Below are positions 45,691 through 56,494 of a stretch of 64,000 bases of DNA, one piece after another. Under the pieces are notes generated by a model that was given only the letters and a program-made list of their open reading frames with translations, did not search any database and had not been told where the DNA came from. Made by a program: the position numbers and the translations under genes. The stretch comes from Fragilariopsis cylindrus CCMP1102 (lineage: Eukaryota > Bacillariophyta > Bacillariophyceae > Bacillariales > Bacillariaceae), in NCBI GenBank assembly GCA_900095095.1, contig FMBT01000452.1:1-64000 (forward strand). The letters run 5' to 3'. Positions within the stretch are counted from its first letter, which is position 1. The number at the start of each line of letters is the position of its first letter.

Positions 45691-46652
45691 GATTCATTCC
45701 TTCACTTGCCTTTTTAATGGCGGATCGACCCCCAGTTCTATTTCTCTGGGAGCACTATTATAGTATCGTGCAGGTAAGCGATCTTAAATAGCTCCTCGCG
45801 ATACTGGAATAGATTCATTCCTTCACTTGCCTTTTTAATGGCGGATCGACCCCCAGTTCTATTTCTCTGGGAGCACTATTATAGTATCGTGCAGGTGAGC
45901 GATCTTTATTAGCTCCTCATGATACTGGAATTGATTCATTCCTTCACTTGCCTTTTCAATGGCGGATCGACCCCCAGTTCTATTTTTCTGGGAGCACTAT
46001 TATAGTATCGTGCAGGTGAGCGATCTTTATTAGCTCCTCGTGATACTGGAATTGATTCATTCCTTCACTTGCCTGTGATACTGGAATTGATTCATTCCTT
46101 CACTTGCCTTTTCAATGGCGGATCGACCCCCAGTTCTATTTTTCTGGGAGCACTATTATAGTATCGTGCAGGTGAGCGATCTTTATTAACTCCTCATCGC
46201 GATACTGGATTGATTCATTCCTTCACTTGCCTGTGATACTGGAATTGATTCATTCCTTCACTTGCCTTTTTATTGGCGGTTCGACCCCCAGTTCTATTTC
46301 TCTGGGAGCACTATTTTAGTATCGTGCAGGTAAGCGATCTTTATTAGCTCCTCGTGTTACTGGAATTGATTCATTCCTTCACTTGCCTGTGATACTGGAA
46401 TTGATTCATTCCTTCACTTGCCTTTTTATTGGCGGATCGACCAACGGTTCTTTTTCTTGGGAGCACTATTCTATCATGCAGTTAAGCGATCTTTATTAAC
46501 TCCTCATCGCGATACTGGATTGATTCATTCCTTCACTTGCTTTTTCAATGGCGGATCGACCCATGGTTCTTTTTCTTGGGAGCACTATTCTATCATGCAG
46601 TTAAGCGATCTTTATTAGCTCCTCATCGCGATACTGGATTCATTCCTTCACT
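45691..46652. repeat. 121-bp tandem array, about eight units
   Basis: Units begin at GATTCATTCCTTCACTTGCC (45691, 45812, 45933, 46054/46088, 46212/46247, 46368/46402, 46522, 46637). Each contains GGCGGATCGACCCCCAGTTC, a CCCAG...CTGGG hairpin and TATCGTGCAGGTRAGCGATC. Some units carry an extra 34-bp duplication of the start. Unit sequence drifts gradually from left to right, the last two having CCATGG or CCAACG in place of CCCCCAG. The array ends about 150 bp upstream of the secreted-protein gene. Confidence 0.9.
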
Positions 46653-46799
46653 ATCCCTTGTAATGGCTCACAAAAACAAAAAGTAATCAACAACAAAGCC
46701 TAATACAAAAACAACAATTAATAACAAACTAACAACCTCTCACAAAACTATAATACAACTACTACAACAACAACAGCAAAAGCAATACCAAAAGCAACC

Positions 46800-47225
46800 A
46801 TGAAGCTCCTTCAATACTCCGTCCTATTTGTCCTCGGTTCCACTCTTCTTTTTTCCAACGGCGCTGCCGCCGCCCTACGCGGTGCTGCTTCCGATGCTGA
46901 AGATGAAGACGTGGCTGTTGCGTCCTATGCTCCGGTGCACATAAAGAATCTTACCCCTTACCGCGCCACAGGGGTTGTCAGTTATTCTTCCGGGCCTTTC
47001 AAATGCAGCGATGACAGCTATGACGTTAAACCTCAGCCAGGAGAGTGGACGGGGCCCTCCAGGGGTATATGCTTGGTGCACCAAATTACAGCCACTGTCC
47101 ACAACGTTACCGGATGTGATGGTGACGTCCTGGCAAAAAGTTACAGTTCAACGGGAACGGCCTATAGCCAATATGTGGTTATGCCGGTGGGCAAGTGCAA
47201 ATTCCAGGCAACCCGTCTTTCGTAA
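46800..47225 (+). CDS. Small secreted protein with four cysteines, GC-rich codon use
   Basis: The 141-residue single-exon frame has a signal peptide (LLQYSVLFVLGSTLLFSNGA) followed by ALRGAASDAEDED, a likely propeptide. The mature domain is about 100 residues, with KCSDDSYDV, RGICLVHQI, TGCDGDV and GKCKF supplying four Cys (two possible disulfides), and a YSSTGTAYSQYVV strand near the end. The layout suggests a small beta-sandwich extracellular domain that I cannot name. Its codons are much more GC rich than those of neighbouring genes, which fits strong expression or foreign origin. The 5' leader is rich in CAA/ACA. The LRG after the signal peptide is shared with the secreted cupin (QLRGSADSD). 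Confidence 0.75.
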   Translation: MKLLQYSVLFVLGSTLLFSNGAAAALRGAASDAEDEDVAVASYAPVHIKNLTPYRATGVVSYSSGPFKCSDDSYDVKPQPGEWTGPSRGICLVHQITATVHNVTGCDGDVLAKSYSSTGTAYSQYVVMPVGKCKFQATRLS

Positions 47226-48275
47226 AATAAGAGTACGTGAGGATTTTCAAGAAACGACGACAGATGTTAATAGAAAAATAAACCAAAAAAGAAAATAAAA
47301 AGTAAAAACAATTGAGCCTAGAGTGGGATCCAGGCAAGAAAAAAACCCAAAAAGTTGATGAAAGAGTTAGAATGATGACTGCCCTCGCTATTTAATTGTA
47401 ACACTAAATAGATTCTGCTGTTTTATTACAAATATATTTCTTTCTAGCCTCATCATCACATTAGAACAACGACAATGATTGCGATGACAACGACGAGAAG
47501 TGTGCACGGATTTAATAACAATCATCACACGAGTAGTCAAGTACTACTTTAGGACCTAGTACTATTAGGTACAGGACTCGACTCAGAGTCCGTAAGTCGT
47601 AAGTAGCAATCTTGAATCTAGTAAGGATGGTGATGATTAAAAAGGTAGGTATTGTACTGAAATAGTCCCAAAAATAGTGCGCACTCACGCAGGCGATAAA
47701 AGAACAATAATATATATGTACTCCCTCCGTAAGTTTTAGATGAGTAAGTTTTATATTAACGCGAGTTTACTAAGCTCTTATACTGGAATGAATACTTTCA
47801 ACTTTCTGTCCGCCATATATTGGGGAAATCACGAAGAAAAATCCATATATTATTTTTGCGGAAACCACGACGAAAAATCGATACGAAGACGAAGAAAACG
47901 TACAATGCGGCGGCTTTAAAATTGCCGGTAATATGTCAAAGTACCAACGGGACTTTCATAGGTCGATATCTTATATGTTTTAGTGCGAAGTGTTGTGTAA
48001 CTAGATCAAAACACAAACTGTTTCAAAAATTATAGTAGTATACCCAATTATTTTTCAATTTTAAACTATTAAGCTATAGTTGCATTACATTACTCTTACT
48101 CTTACTGACAATGTTTGGGCAAAAAGCAACAGATAGTCAGTATCGTCGACAGTGTAGTAATATATAATATCTCACTACACAAATTCTTAAATGATTTTAT
48201 TAATACAGCACATAATAAGGCAGAGACTATAATAATGATATTTCACCATACTGCACAGTATACCCAATATTTTTT
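47226..48275. other. Intergenic region with a mariner/Stowaway-like end
   Basis: At 47719 the sequence reads TACTCCCTCCGTAAGTTTTA, close to the CTCCCTCCGT terminus known from plant Stowaway and mariner-like elements. The following 100 bp recur near 52822. An imperfect direct repeat AATCACGAAGAAAAATCCAT / AACCACGACGAAAAATCGAT follows at about 47826-47881. The ORF at 47820-48035 overlaps this repeat and is probably not a gene. Confidence 0.5.
47718..47817. repeat. Interspersed repeat, copy 1 (Stowaway-like terminus)
   Basis: The segment from GTACTCCCTCCGTAAG to CTTTCAACTTTCTGTCCG is about 85 percent identical by eye to 52822-52920. The partner terminus and target duplication were not located. 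Confidence 0.65.
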
Positions 48276-49025
48276 TCAGATATACATATATTGTATTGTA
48301 GGATGATTGGTATGTACATTGTGTTGGACTTTTTGTTGATAAGGACTATTATTATATGTCAATGCCTTTGACTTCGACTTCGATGACGGTGATGTCAATA
48401 ATAATTCTGCTGGTTTCTTAGCTCGACGATGATGACGAGTATGACTACGATTACTTCTGGGTGTTGTTGCCGTGGTATAACTATTGACTTGATGATGCTT
48501 ATTTCTATTATCGGAACGAGATCTTGTTGAAAGTGGTGATGTTGGTGGTGATGGTGGTGGTGATGATGATGGTGGTGGTGAGAATGTAACACTTCTACCA
48601 TTATTTGTTTTGTTCGTAATCCGTCTCCCATTCCGATAGACAAAGCATGATGGTGGAACAATTGTAGTATCAGTAGTTGTTGAAATCTTTTTCCATTCGG
48701 ATGTAATAGTTGTATCATCGTCGATATTATCGTCAGTATTTGTTGTAGTAGTAGTAGTATTACTATTCCAGCTCACTGGTGGAAATATTATCTCACCACT
48801 ACTGATATTTTGTAACATAGTATCAGCAGGTGGTTGTTGTTGCTTATCTTGACGACGACGATCCATTCCTTTTCTGAGATAACTTTTGTTGGTAATATTG
48901 GGGATGAGGTTTTTGGTACTACTACGAACTGATTTTAAAAACTTTTTGACTTTGGACATTTTAGCTGCTGTAATGAATCGTCGCAGTAGTGATGATGATT
49001 GTTGTTCTTGTGTTGAAATATTCAT
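48276..49025 (-). CDS. Hypothetical low-complexity basic protein
   Basis: The 249-residue frame has a non-repetitive N-terminus (AAKMSKVKKFLKSVRSSTKN) that could form an amphipathic helix, then Thr/Ser/Pro-rich disorder with a (Ser/Pro)n block. No domain was recognised. Its start overlaps the stop of the upstream ORF by ATGA, so the two could be one gene broken by an indel or an unrecognised intron. Confidence 0.4.
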   Translation of the reverse strand: MNISTQEQQSSSLLRRFITAAKMSKVKKFLKSVRSSTKNLIPNITNKSYLRKGMDRRRQDKQQQPPADTMLQNISSGEIIFPPVSWNSNTTTTTTNTDDNIDDDTTITSEWKKISTTTDTTIVPPSCFVYRNGRRITNKTNNGRSVTFSPPPSSSPPPSPPTSPLSTRSRSDNRNKHHQVNSYTTATTPRSNRSHTRHHRRAKKPAELLLTSPSSKSKSKALTYNNSPYQQKVQHNVHTNHPTIQYMYI

Positions 49026-49657
49026 ACTGATGAAACTACCACTACTATTCGACTGTTCTTCTTTTTTTCGAGTACTATTATAGATGGCGATGGTGATGGT
49101 GGTGGTGTATTATAATACTCGATATTATCTTTCAATTTCTTCTGCTGAGGTTTCGTCCTCGTCATTCTTCTTCGTCGACTATCTTCGCCATTGTTTTTAT
49201 TAGTTTTATCATTATCAGATAATGCTGCAGATGGTAGTGACTTCTTTCTTCTGCTTTTTCTGATCATGTTCCTCTTCTTTTCTTTGTTTTGAATACACGT
49301 CGTAGTAGTCGTTGGGTCGTACTCCTTTGTAATGTCCACTGTACTATGACGTCGTCGAAAGTTGGTAATCTTTTTAACAAGTAGTTTATGAGTACTACTA
49401 CTTGTAGTACTAACATTACTACTTTTTGATGCATTGCTATGGCATGAATTGTTATTTAATTTACTGATATTGTAGCAGTGTTTTTTGTTACTTTTACTAC
49501 TTTTATTGTGTAATGAATTCCGTACATCAAGTTCTAACCATGTTGGTGGGGGTGGTGCTAATGATGATTGACGAACACGAGGATGATGCTTTTTTTGCCT
49601 TTGTTGTCGTTGTTGTTGTCTTTCTTTTGATGCTGATGTTGACTTTGGTGGCATCAT
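49022..49657 (-). CDS. Hypothetical Lys/Arg-rich protein
   Basis: The 211-residue frame opens with a basic Gln-rich stretch, contains PPPPTWLELDVRNSLHNKSS and a KLLVKKITNFRRRHSTVDIT segment, and ends in a basic and then Pro/Ser-rich region. Composition suggests a nuclear or nucleic-acid-binding protein, but no family is recognised. It overlaps the next ORF by four bases. Confidence 0.4.
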   Translation of the reverse strand: MMPPKSTSASKERQQQRQQRQKKHHPRVRQSSLAPPPPTWLELDVRNSLHNKSSKSNKKHCYNISKLNNNSCHSNASKSSNVSTTSSSTHKLLVKKITNFRRRHSTVDITKEYDPTTTTTCIQNKEKKRNMIRKSRRKKSLPSAALSDNDKTNKNNGEDSRRRRMTRTKPQQKKLKDNIEYYNTPPPSPSPSIIVLEKKKNSRIVVVVSSV

Positions 49658-50154
49658 ATTTTACTCGCACTGTAGTTAATATTTTATTAGGCCTTTTCAT
49701 ACTATTTCTTTCTTCTTTGGATAATTATTTTATAGATTGATGAATTTTGGATAATAATAATAATAGTTACAATAATGGCGAAGAATACTACGAATGAATG
49801 ATCGAAGATCCATCTCAAGCCTTTTTATTTCAGTGTTGGCAAGACGCAAAAGTATCAACAAGATAATAAAAATAGTGACTGTTCGTAAAAAATAAATCAA
49901 GTTTCTTGGCATTTAGGAAAGAAGGGGGAGGGGCTATAATCTTGTGTGTCTCATACAAACAATAAATCTTAAACTTCTTGAGCTTGTATGTGCACTAGTA
50001 TGGCGCGCGGTGCATTTTTGTGATACACTGAAACAACACATCATCCAAACCAGTCTTACTATACTTCGTAAAGGAAGGCGATAATAAATCAAAAATTCGA
50101 GCAGCAGCAGCAGCAGTAGAACAAGAAGAAAAAATAGTAGCGGTCGACGAAAAG
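49658..50154. other. Divergent intergenic region
   Basis: A region of 500 bp between the Lys/Arg-rich ORF and the sulfotransferase gene. From 50031 the plus-strand frame that leads into the sulfotransferase N-terminal ORF is already open but lacks an ATG until 50155. No other feature. Confidence 0.35.
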
Positions 50155-52290
50155 ATGATATCGTCATCATCATCATCATCATCATCATCATCGCCATTAT
50201 CGTCTACTACTAGTACAATAAAATCATCACATCATCTTCACAACGACAACAAAAGCGACAACAAATACGGAAACAAAATCAACTCCATCAAAATCAAAAT
50301 AAATATACCTATTTTATCTATGGTCAAAATGGTGAACAACAATCAAATTGGATCTACAATGCACAATTTTTACATGTTGGTAAAGGTAAGCTTGGCATCG
50401 CAAGGCTTCAGGTAGCTCTTGGAAGAAAGATTTCGATTTATGTTTCCATTCTAAAATGTCGTTCTTCTTTCATCTTTTCTTTTCTCAACTTCTCACTTCT
50501 CACTTCTTTACATACGGTTTTTTGTCACCGTCACCGTCACCGTCATATTATATTATATAGCTGGTGGTGGTACAATAAGGGAACGTATTGAAAAATTAAA
50601 TTTTAATATTGAATATAAACATAGTCCACTAGGAAGAAATTATACTCAAACAACAACAACAACAATGATAGCATCAGCAGCAGCAACGACAGCGTCAACG
50701 CCAGCAGCAGCAGAAAATGAAAAAATGACAATGACAACACCAACAACCTATTTAATTGGTGTACGTGATCCAATTGATCGTTATATATCCAATTTTTATT
50801 GGCAAGGATTAACATTATGTTTAGAAGAAAATGATACAGATAATTCAAATAATGATACAACTACAACTACCACTACAATGAGTTATTATTATAACGATAC
50901 ACGTAAAAATGGTGAACCATTATCTACAGTCACACGGAAACCAAATAAATTTTGTCGATTACAAACGAAGAATATACCCACAAGCATAGATATATCAAAT
51001 ATGATACATATAAAATACAATAGTAATGCCAGCGAATTAGCGGAATCATTGTGTAGTACTACTGACGATGCAATACAGGATATGAATATGTTATCACATG
51101 CCAAACATACATTATGGGATTGGTTACAAGTTACTGGGATACTTGTTAATCAACATGATGATACTACAAGTAATAGTAGTAGTAATCCTACTAAGATAAA
51201 TAAGAATGTAAATGTGGCTGGTATGGTAGTAGAAAATGGATATGATTTTCTACAACAAATTGATGATAGTATTGAATATGCATTTACAAATAGTTTCAAT
51301 TTACAACAGCAAAATTCTGATAATACTAATAATGACCAACAACATCAAAGTCGAAGTCAACGTCAACTAGTAGGTGATCATCATCATACTAATACTACTA
51401 ATACTACTGCACATGATATAATGGAAATGAAACTATTCGATTTGAATAATAATCATGATGGTGATGGTAATTCCACAAAATCAAATAATGATTCAAAAAA
51501 TAATGGAAATGGAAATCAAAGAAAAAAAGTGAAAGAACATTCGAGTTCCTCATCAAAGAAAGAAGTGTTACTAGATTATAGTGAGTTACCATGGATCCAA
51601 AAAATGCAACATCATCAACAGAATGGTTTATCCAAAAAAGGTGCATGTTGTTTAGCGAATCATTTTTATTGGAAGGATTATCATATCTTATTCAAACCAA
51701 CAAGTTTTAGCGCTAACGACGTTATTACCAGTACATTTCTGAGTGATCTCGTCTGTAATTATGGAACAAGATCTACCACAAGCACAAGTAATAATAATAG
51801 ATCAGCTACTAATAAATCACAACTATGTATTGATGCATTAAATTCTATATCACAACGATATAAGAATCTTCAATGTAATAACGATAATGAAGAAGAAAAT
51901 ATAGAAGAAGAAGAAGAACAACAATATACTGATAGCGATAACGATAACGATAACGATAATGAAGAAAATAATGATGCTGACGTTGATGTTACTATCAAAA
52001 TTAACATTAAAGATAAAGAACATCAACGTCGACATGAAGTAGTAGACAAAAATAAGAATGATCTAACAACAGCAACAATAGCAATAGTATCTGCATCAAC
52101 GTCATCATCTCTATCAACAAAAGCAACATCATCACCATCAACATCAGCAGAAACAGTGATGATGAAAACAACATTACATATATATTCATTTTTTCTAATA
52201 ATTTTCATTCTATGGTTATATATGGTGAAACAATATATTCATAATATCAGTAGTAATAATCATCGCAATAAGCCGCAGCAAAAAAGATAA
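50155..52290 (+). CDS. Sulfotransferase-family protein, two exons, uncertain 5' end
   Basis: Exon 2 (50561-52290) follows an intron at 50386-50560 (donor GTAAGC, acceptor TATATAG). Across the junction the frame reads LHVGKAGGGTIRERIEKLNF, the 5'-phosphosulfate-binding loop of PAPS-dependent sulfotransferases. LIGVRDPIDRYISNFYWQGL is the 3'-phosphate-binding motif. Further conserved pieces are ACCLANHFYWKDYHILF and a C-terminal hydrophobic helix (SFFLIIFILWLYMVK). These enzymes sulfate polysaccharides or glycoproteins in the Golgi. Long Asn/Thr/Ser insertions separate the conserved blocks. In exon 1 the frame that enters the motif (TYFIYGQNGEQQSNWIYNAQ) is blocked upstream by a TAG near 50207; the ATG at 50155 opens a different phase, so either the start is elsewhere or a base is missing in the TCA repeat (50160-50195). 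Confidence 0.72.
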
Positions 52291-53247
52291 ACCCCAGGAG
52301 AAGCAGCAAACACCACGCTACAATACTGGTCAACTTGAACACAATCACACTTTACTATTCCTATGATTTATAATATCTATACCATTATATGTTCTCGTGG
52401 AGGTTTTTTCTCTATTGCTACAACTTTTTAGTCTAAAAAATAATGTTACCTTTTCCTTCCTTTTTTTATAGTGCTCTTCTCGTTGCACTTGAGATGTTGT
52501 TTTAACGAGCTATCAATACACAAAACACATATAACAATCTTAACGTAACAGCAAACTGAAGATTTATCATCATCCTCGTCGTTAATGTAGCGATACTTAA
52601 GTATTTAAATTTCAAAGAAGAATTTTTATCACGAGTCAATAATTGTACACCAGCCAATACGTCGCTCAGTCAAAAAACAAAAATGTATTTATGGTAGTAA
52701 GTAATGCAAGGTAATTCTCCCTTTAATTATTTAAGTTCTCTGAGCTGTACTGTTGAACTGGTATTTTTGTAAGTCTAACAAAAATATTGATATATAATAC
52801 AAAGCTAAATTTTACTTAATGTACTTTCTCCGTAAGTTTTAAATGATGTGTAAGTTATAATAACGCGAGTTTATTAAGCTCTTATGGACTGGGAATGAAT
52901 ACTTTCAACTTTCTGTCCGTTTAAAAGAACACGATTTTTCAAATTACTTAAAGTTATACTACCTCCCACATTACGGAAACGCAACTTGTCCGCATAATAT
53001 ATATAACACACGAAGTGCGTTGTACAATAATAAAAATAAAATACACTAGTACAAAGTAGCCAATTCCATTCAAAAACATTAGATTTCATTTTACTGATAC
53101 AAAATCAAACAACGTACACTGTTGTATCACAAGTGAAAACCGCATAAAATCGAAGATGAGTACTAACAACGACTACAACGAAAAAAGGACAACAATAAAT
53201 GCTACGATGACTACAATCCAGCAAACGACTATAATGATTATGATAAT
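52291..53247. other. Intergenic region with a repeat copy
   Basis: It contains the second copy of the Stowaway-like repeat (52822-52920) and otherwise unstructured AT-rich DNA. An ATG at 53157 opens a short frame out of phase with the CRAL-TRIO gene. Confidence 0.4.
52822..52920. repeat. Interspersed repeat, copy 2 (Stowaway-like terminus)
   Basis: The segment reads GTACTTTCTCCGTAAGTTTT and continues in parallel with 47718-47817 (AACGCGAGTTT, AAGCTCTTAT, GAATACTTTCAACTTTCTGT). It has a few small indels relative to copy 1. Confidence 0.65.
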
Positions 53248-55133
53248 ATGAATGGTATAAGTAGTGGCAGTGGTAGTAGTAGTGCAGATGATGATGGTGC
53301 TGTTACAACAACAGTAGGACTAAGTGCTGTAGATGAATTACTATCCAAAGAATTATTCCAAAATTTATGTTTTCAAAAGGAGGAGGATTTTGATGATGAA
53401 ATCAATGGAAAACGTTGTCATTATGATGCAATAAATGAAACATCTGAATTAATATCAACATCATTACTACAACTATCCTATGAACTGGATGTTGTGATAC
53501 CCAATCATGAAAAACGTGCCTATATATCATGTCAAGAACTAGACGAGAGAGCAAATGGATATTCTATTGCTGGTGATACTAGTAGTAGTACAGGAGTTGG
53601 TATAATTATCTCATCCTATATTAATAATATTGATTTTCGTTTACGTTTTTTACGATGTGAATTATTTGATATCAAAAAAGCAGCAATGCGTATAGTGAGA
53701 TTTCTGAATCTTGGTTTTGATTTATATGGTGAATCTATATTATTACGTCCACCTTTATTTAAAGATTTTAGTTCTACTGAAAAGGTACGTTACGCTTATT
53801 TGTTTACCGTACAATAAAGTACCAAGTTCTATATTGTTTACACAAAAAAAGATAACAAAAAGTGTGATACTGCAGTGCCGTATCTTATCATAATTGATAT
53901 CTCTCTCTCTCACTCTATTCTTCTTTCTTTCTTAAAATATTGCACGATCGTCACGGAACTGTTTGTATTGTAACGCATTTTTTCTCTAAAAGGCTGTATT
54001 CCGTAAAGGGTACGTGTACTATCTTCTTCCTTTCGTTCGTTCGTGATCTACGCTATTGTACAGTCCTCGTTCTTTTTTTCAATACAACTGTACTACTTTC
54101 TCTCATACTCATTCTATCTTTATTTTTATAACAATGTCTACTATCGTTATCGATATATATTATAGATTTTATCAACTTTTACCTTTTCGTTCCGAAGGTA
54201 TTGGTCGACGTATATTGTTTATCAACCCCAACACTGAATGGGATACAATTGATCCTAAAATACGTGATAAAATATTATTTTATATAATCTATCGTGTCGG
54301 ATTACGCAATACTAGTATACAAAAAGAAGGTATTATTATTGTATCATGGATGGATTCGGCATTCAAAATCTCCAATCATTCTATTAACCTACTTTCGGTA
54401 CGAATAAGTGCCATACATATTTGTACAACTGATATACCATATCATGGTATACCACGATCTGTTGTTGGAATGATGATTGCACAAAATAGGTCACGAATTA
54501 AATTACATGCTGGTACGTTATATTATTACGTTATTGCGTTATTACGTTACATTATTGTTATTCTCCTTTGTGTTAACAGCTGTGTATATTCGTATTCGTA
54601 TTATATTTCAAGTTATCAATGATTTTATCTAACACTTTTCAATTTATTTCTGCACAGGAAATGCAGATGACTTGAAGTCTATTCTAAAAGGTTATTTAGG
54701 TTTTGTAAGTGAACACTTACCTATTACCGACACGGGCAATATTAAACAAAACTATTTTCGAAAAAGTTATAAAATGCTTCATTTGTTGGAACAAGGTGGA
54801 CCAGCAGCAGAAACATGCAAATGGATCGAATGTCCATCATTAACGGATGTATTATTCCAACAGGGTCGGTCACTTTCTCATACACCGGGAAATTCAAAGT
54901 TACTAGAATTAATAACGTCGTTAATAACTGGTGAAAGTAAAAATAAAAGATCCTCAATTCTACAGATAATTTCAAAAATCAAACTGAATAATGGCGTGTT
55001 CTTAACTCATAATGAAAAGGGTTGGTGGGATGAAATTGATGATTTCGAGGCTTATAAAAGAATTGATTATATTTTTATTAATCAAGGTAGGCCAGCTAGA
55101 AGAAAGAACGCACGCCACAATTTCATAAGCTAA
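53248..55133 (+). CDS. CRAL-TRIO protein with a C-terminal DUF6824-like domain, four exons including a 17-nt microexon
   Basis: The model joins 53248-53784, 53993-54009, 54166-54512 and 54658-55133, giving 458 residues. Every junction is GT-AG. The phases fit only with the 17-nt exon, which supplies AVFRK and most of a Gly codon and restores FYQLLPFRSEGIGRRILFIN, the start of a CRAL-TRIO lipid-binding fold. The fold continues through IIVSWMDSAF and ISAIHICTTDIPYHG. The C-terminal part contains DVLFQQGRSLSHTPGNSKLL and a GWWDEIDDFEAYKRIDYIF block, resembling DUF6824, a domain much expanded in diatoms, where DVLFGRG-x-HPGN is typical. CRAL-TRIO proteins carry phosphoinositides, tocopherol or retinoids; the role of the second domain is unknown to me. 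The start codon is uncertain: the frame is open for about 75 bp upstream without an ATG. Confidence 0.78.
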
Positions 55134-55194
55134 AAAAGTTTCAGTACAGGAATAGCTTGAATAAGCGACGCATTGCGCGCGTAATGGCTAGTAG

Positions 55195-55471
55195 AGAAAA
55201 TTCTTCTTCGAAATTTAAATGCTTCATTCACTCTACATATGAATTCTATTCCTGTTTTTCCACCACACAGTATCTAATAGACTGTCCATCGAGCGACAGA
55301 AAGTTGGAGCTATTAGTACTGTAGAACAACTATTTCTTTTCCAAAATTTAAATACTTTAGTATCGCTACGTTGGATTTTCCTACATGAAAGAATTCACTG
55401 CTGTTTTTCCATCATACAGTAGCTAAGTTGATTGTCCATCGAGCGACAGAAAGTTGGAGCTATTAGTACTG
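55195..55471. repeat. Two direct copies of a repeat of about 140 bp downstream of the CRAL-TRIO gene
   Basis: Both copies end with the identical phrase TCCATCGAGCGACAGAAAGT followed by TGGAGCTATTAGTACTG (about 55288 and 55435) and share TTCTATTCCTGTTTTTCCA-type upstream sequence. The phrase CGACAGAAAGTTG is the complement of the CAACTTTCTGTC found in the 47718 and 52822 repeats, so a distant relationship is possible. Confidence 0.65.
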
Positions 55472-55520
55472 GGAGGAAACTTATTCCGGCGATTTAACTG
55501 TATCTTCTAATATATAACGT

Positions 55521-56196
55521 TCATAAGTTGTGATTAAGCTGTAATTCCCCTTGATTAATTTGTCGTGCGTTTGGTTGACTTGTTGAACCTGAAACGCGGT
55601 GGCTTTGTAAGTTGGTCATCCGATGATGGGCACAATATTGCGCGTCGGAAACAACTTCATCATATCGTCTACCGTTGTTGCTAAGAATAATACCATCATA
55701 GATACACGCCTTGACCACATTTTTGTGTTGGAGCAGCTACTACACAATTGGCCGTTTTTATCGCACAAGCTACAGTAGCCGATGCTATATTCGGATGTGT
55801 TGGTGATGTGAAAATTAATATGTAGCTCCCACGGTTCCAAATCGTCTTCCTGCAAACTTATTAGATACTCTAGTGTCCTCTGTTTTTTGCGAGAAATTGT
55901 CTGACTGCTTTTGCTATAATTGAAGCTGCCGTCGCCTCTAATCGTCGTCTTAGTTGAAAAATGATGCAATCTTCGTTGTTGTCGTCAAGTTCTGTGATTT
56001 TGTACGAAATGATGAGGGTATACAGATCATGCAGTTTTGTTTTCATGTGCGGGCGTTGTGAAATTGCTTTACTGTTAAATATGCACCATGTGCGGTATAC
56101 ACGGTAATCAGAAATGCTGTAACACTGTAATACTAATGTAATTGATGTTGCTTTAACGTCGTTTCTGAGATACCGCGATATGGTCGTGCTAGTCAC
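55521..56196 (-). pseudogene. IQ-motif and Cys-pair protein, broken by two homopolymer frameshifts
   Basis: Three consecutive frames read as one protein of about 225 residues. The first (56196-55870) ends in AASIIAKAVRQFLAKNR, which resembles an IQ-type motif. Skipping one base in the A6 run near 55890 enters KKQRTLEYLISLQEDDLEPW, ELHINFHI and a C-x2-C-x6-C-x2-C motif (YCSLCDKNGQLCSSCSNTK). Skipping one base in an A5 run near 55722 enters VVKACIYDGIILSNN, DAQYCAHHRMTNLQSHRVSG and the stop at 55521. The total is two bases short of an open frame. It may be intact in the real genome. I know no name for the family; calmodulin binding is only a guess from the IQ-like stretch. Confidence 0.5.
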
Positions 56197-56413
56197 GTTT
56201 CAGTATGTACACTATTACTCCTGTGTGATAAATTTTAGATAACTACTGAACATGCAAACGGAGAATTACAATAACAACGTTATCTATAATTTATGGGTTA
56301 TATTCTAAATGTTAGTCTCCAGATATTGACACACCTATTGTGACTGGACGTTACAATATCTGGGTTATGCATTTAGTCTAAAGGCATAAGCCTTTTGGCT
56401 GAAAGCCTTTCAA

Positions 56414-56482
56414 CATATATATATATACGTATCTCTCTCTCTATATATTTTTATATATATATATATATATACATATATATTC
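56414..56482. repeat. (AT)n/(TATACA)n low-complexity tract
   Basis: Alternating AT and TATATA with a short CT run occupies the intergenic space just downstream of the next gene's stop codon. Confidence 0.8.
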
Positions 56483-56494
56483 TATGGTGCACTT

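Noticed and set aside
45691-46652. CRISPR-like array
   Set aside because: Units are contiguous and nearly identical along their length with no unique spacers, and the context is eukaryotic.
47820-48035. Basic ORF MGKSRRKIHILFLRKPRRKI
   Set aside because: Built from an imperfect 50-bp direct repeat; the resemblance of MGKSRRK to the start of the alpha/beta hydrolase is too short to mean homology.
54056-54165. ORF extension upstream of the third CRAL-TRIO exon
   Set aside because: It reads through intron sequence; splice sites and phase show that the exon begins at 54166.
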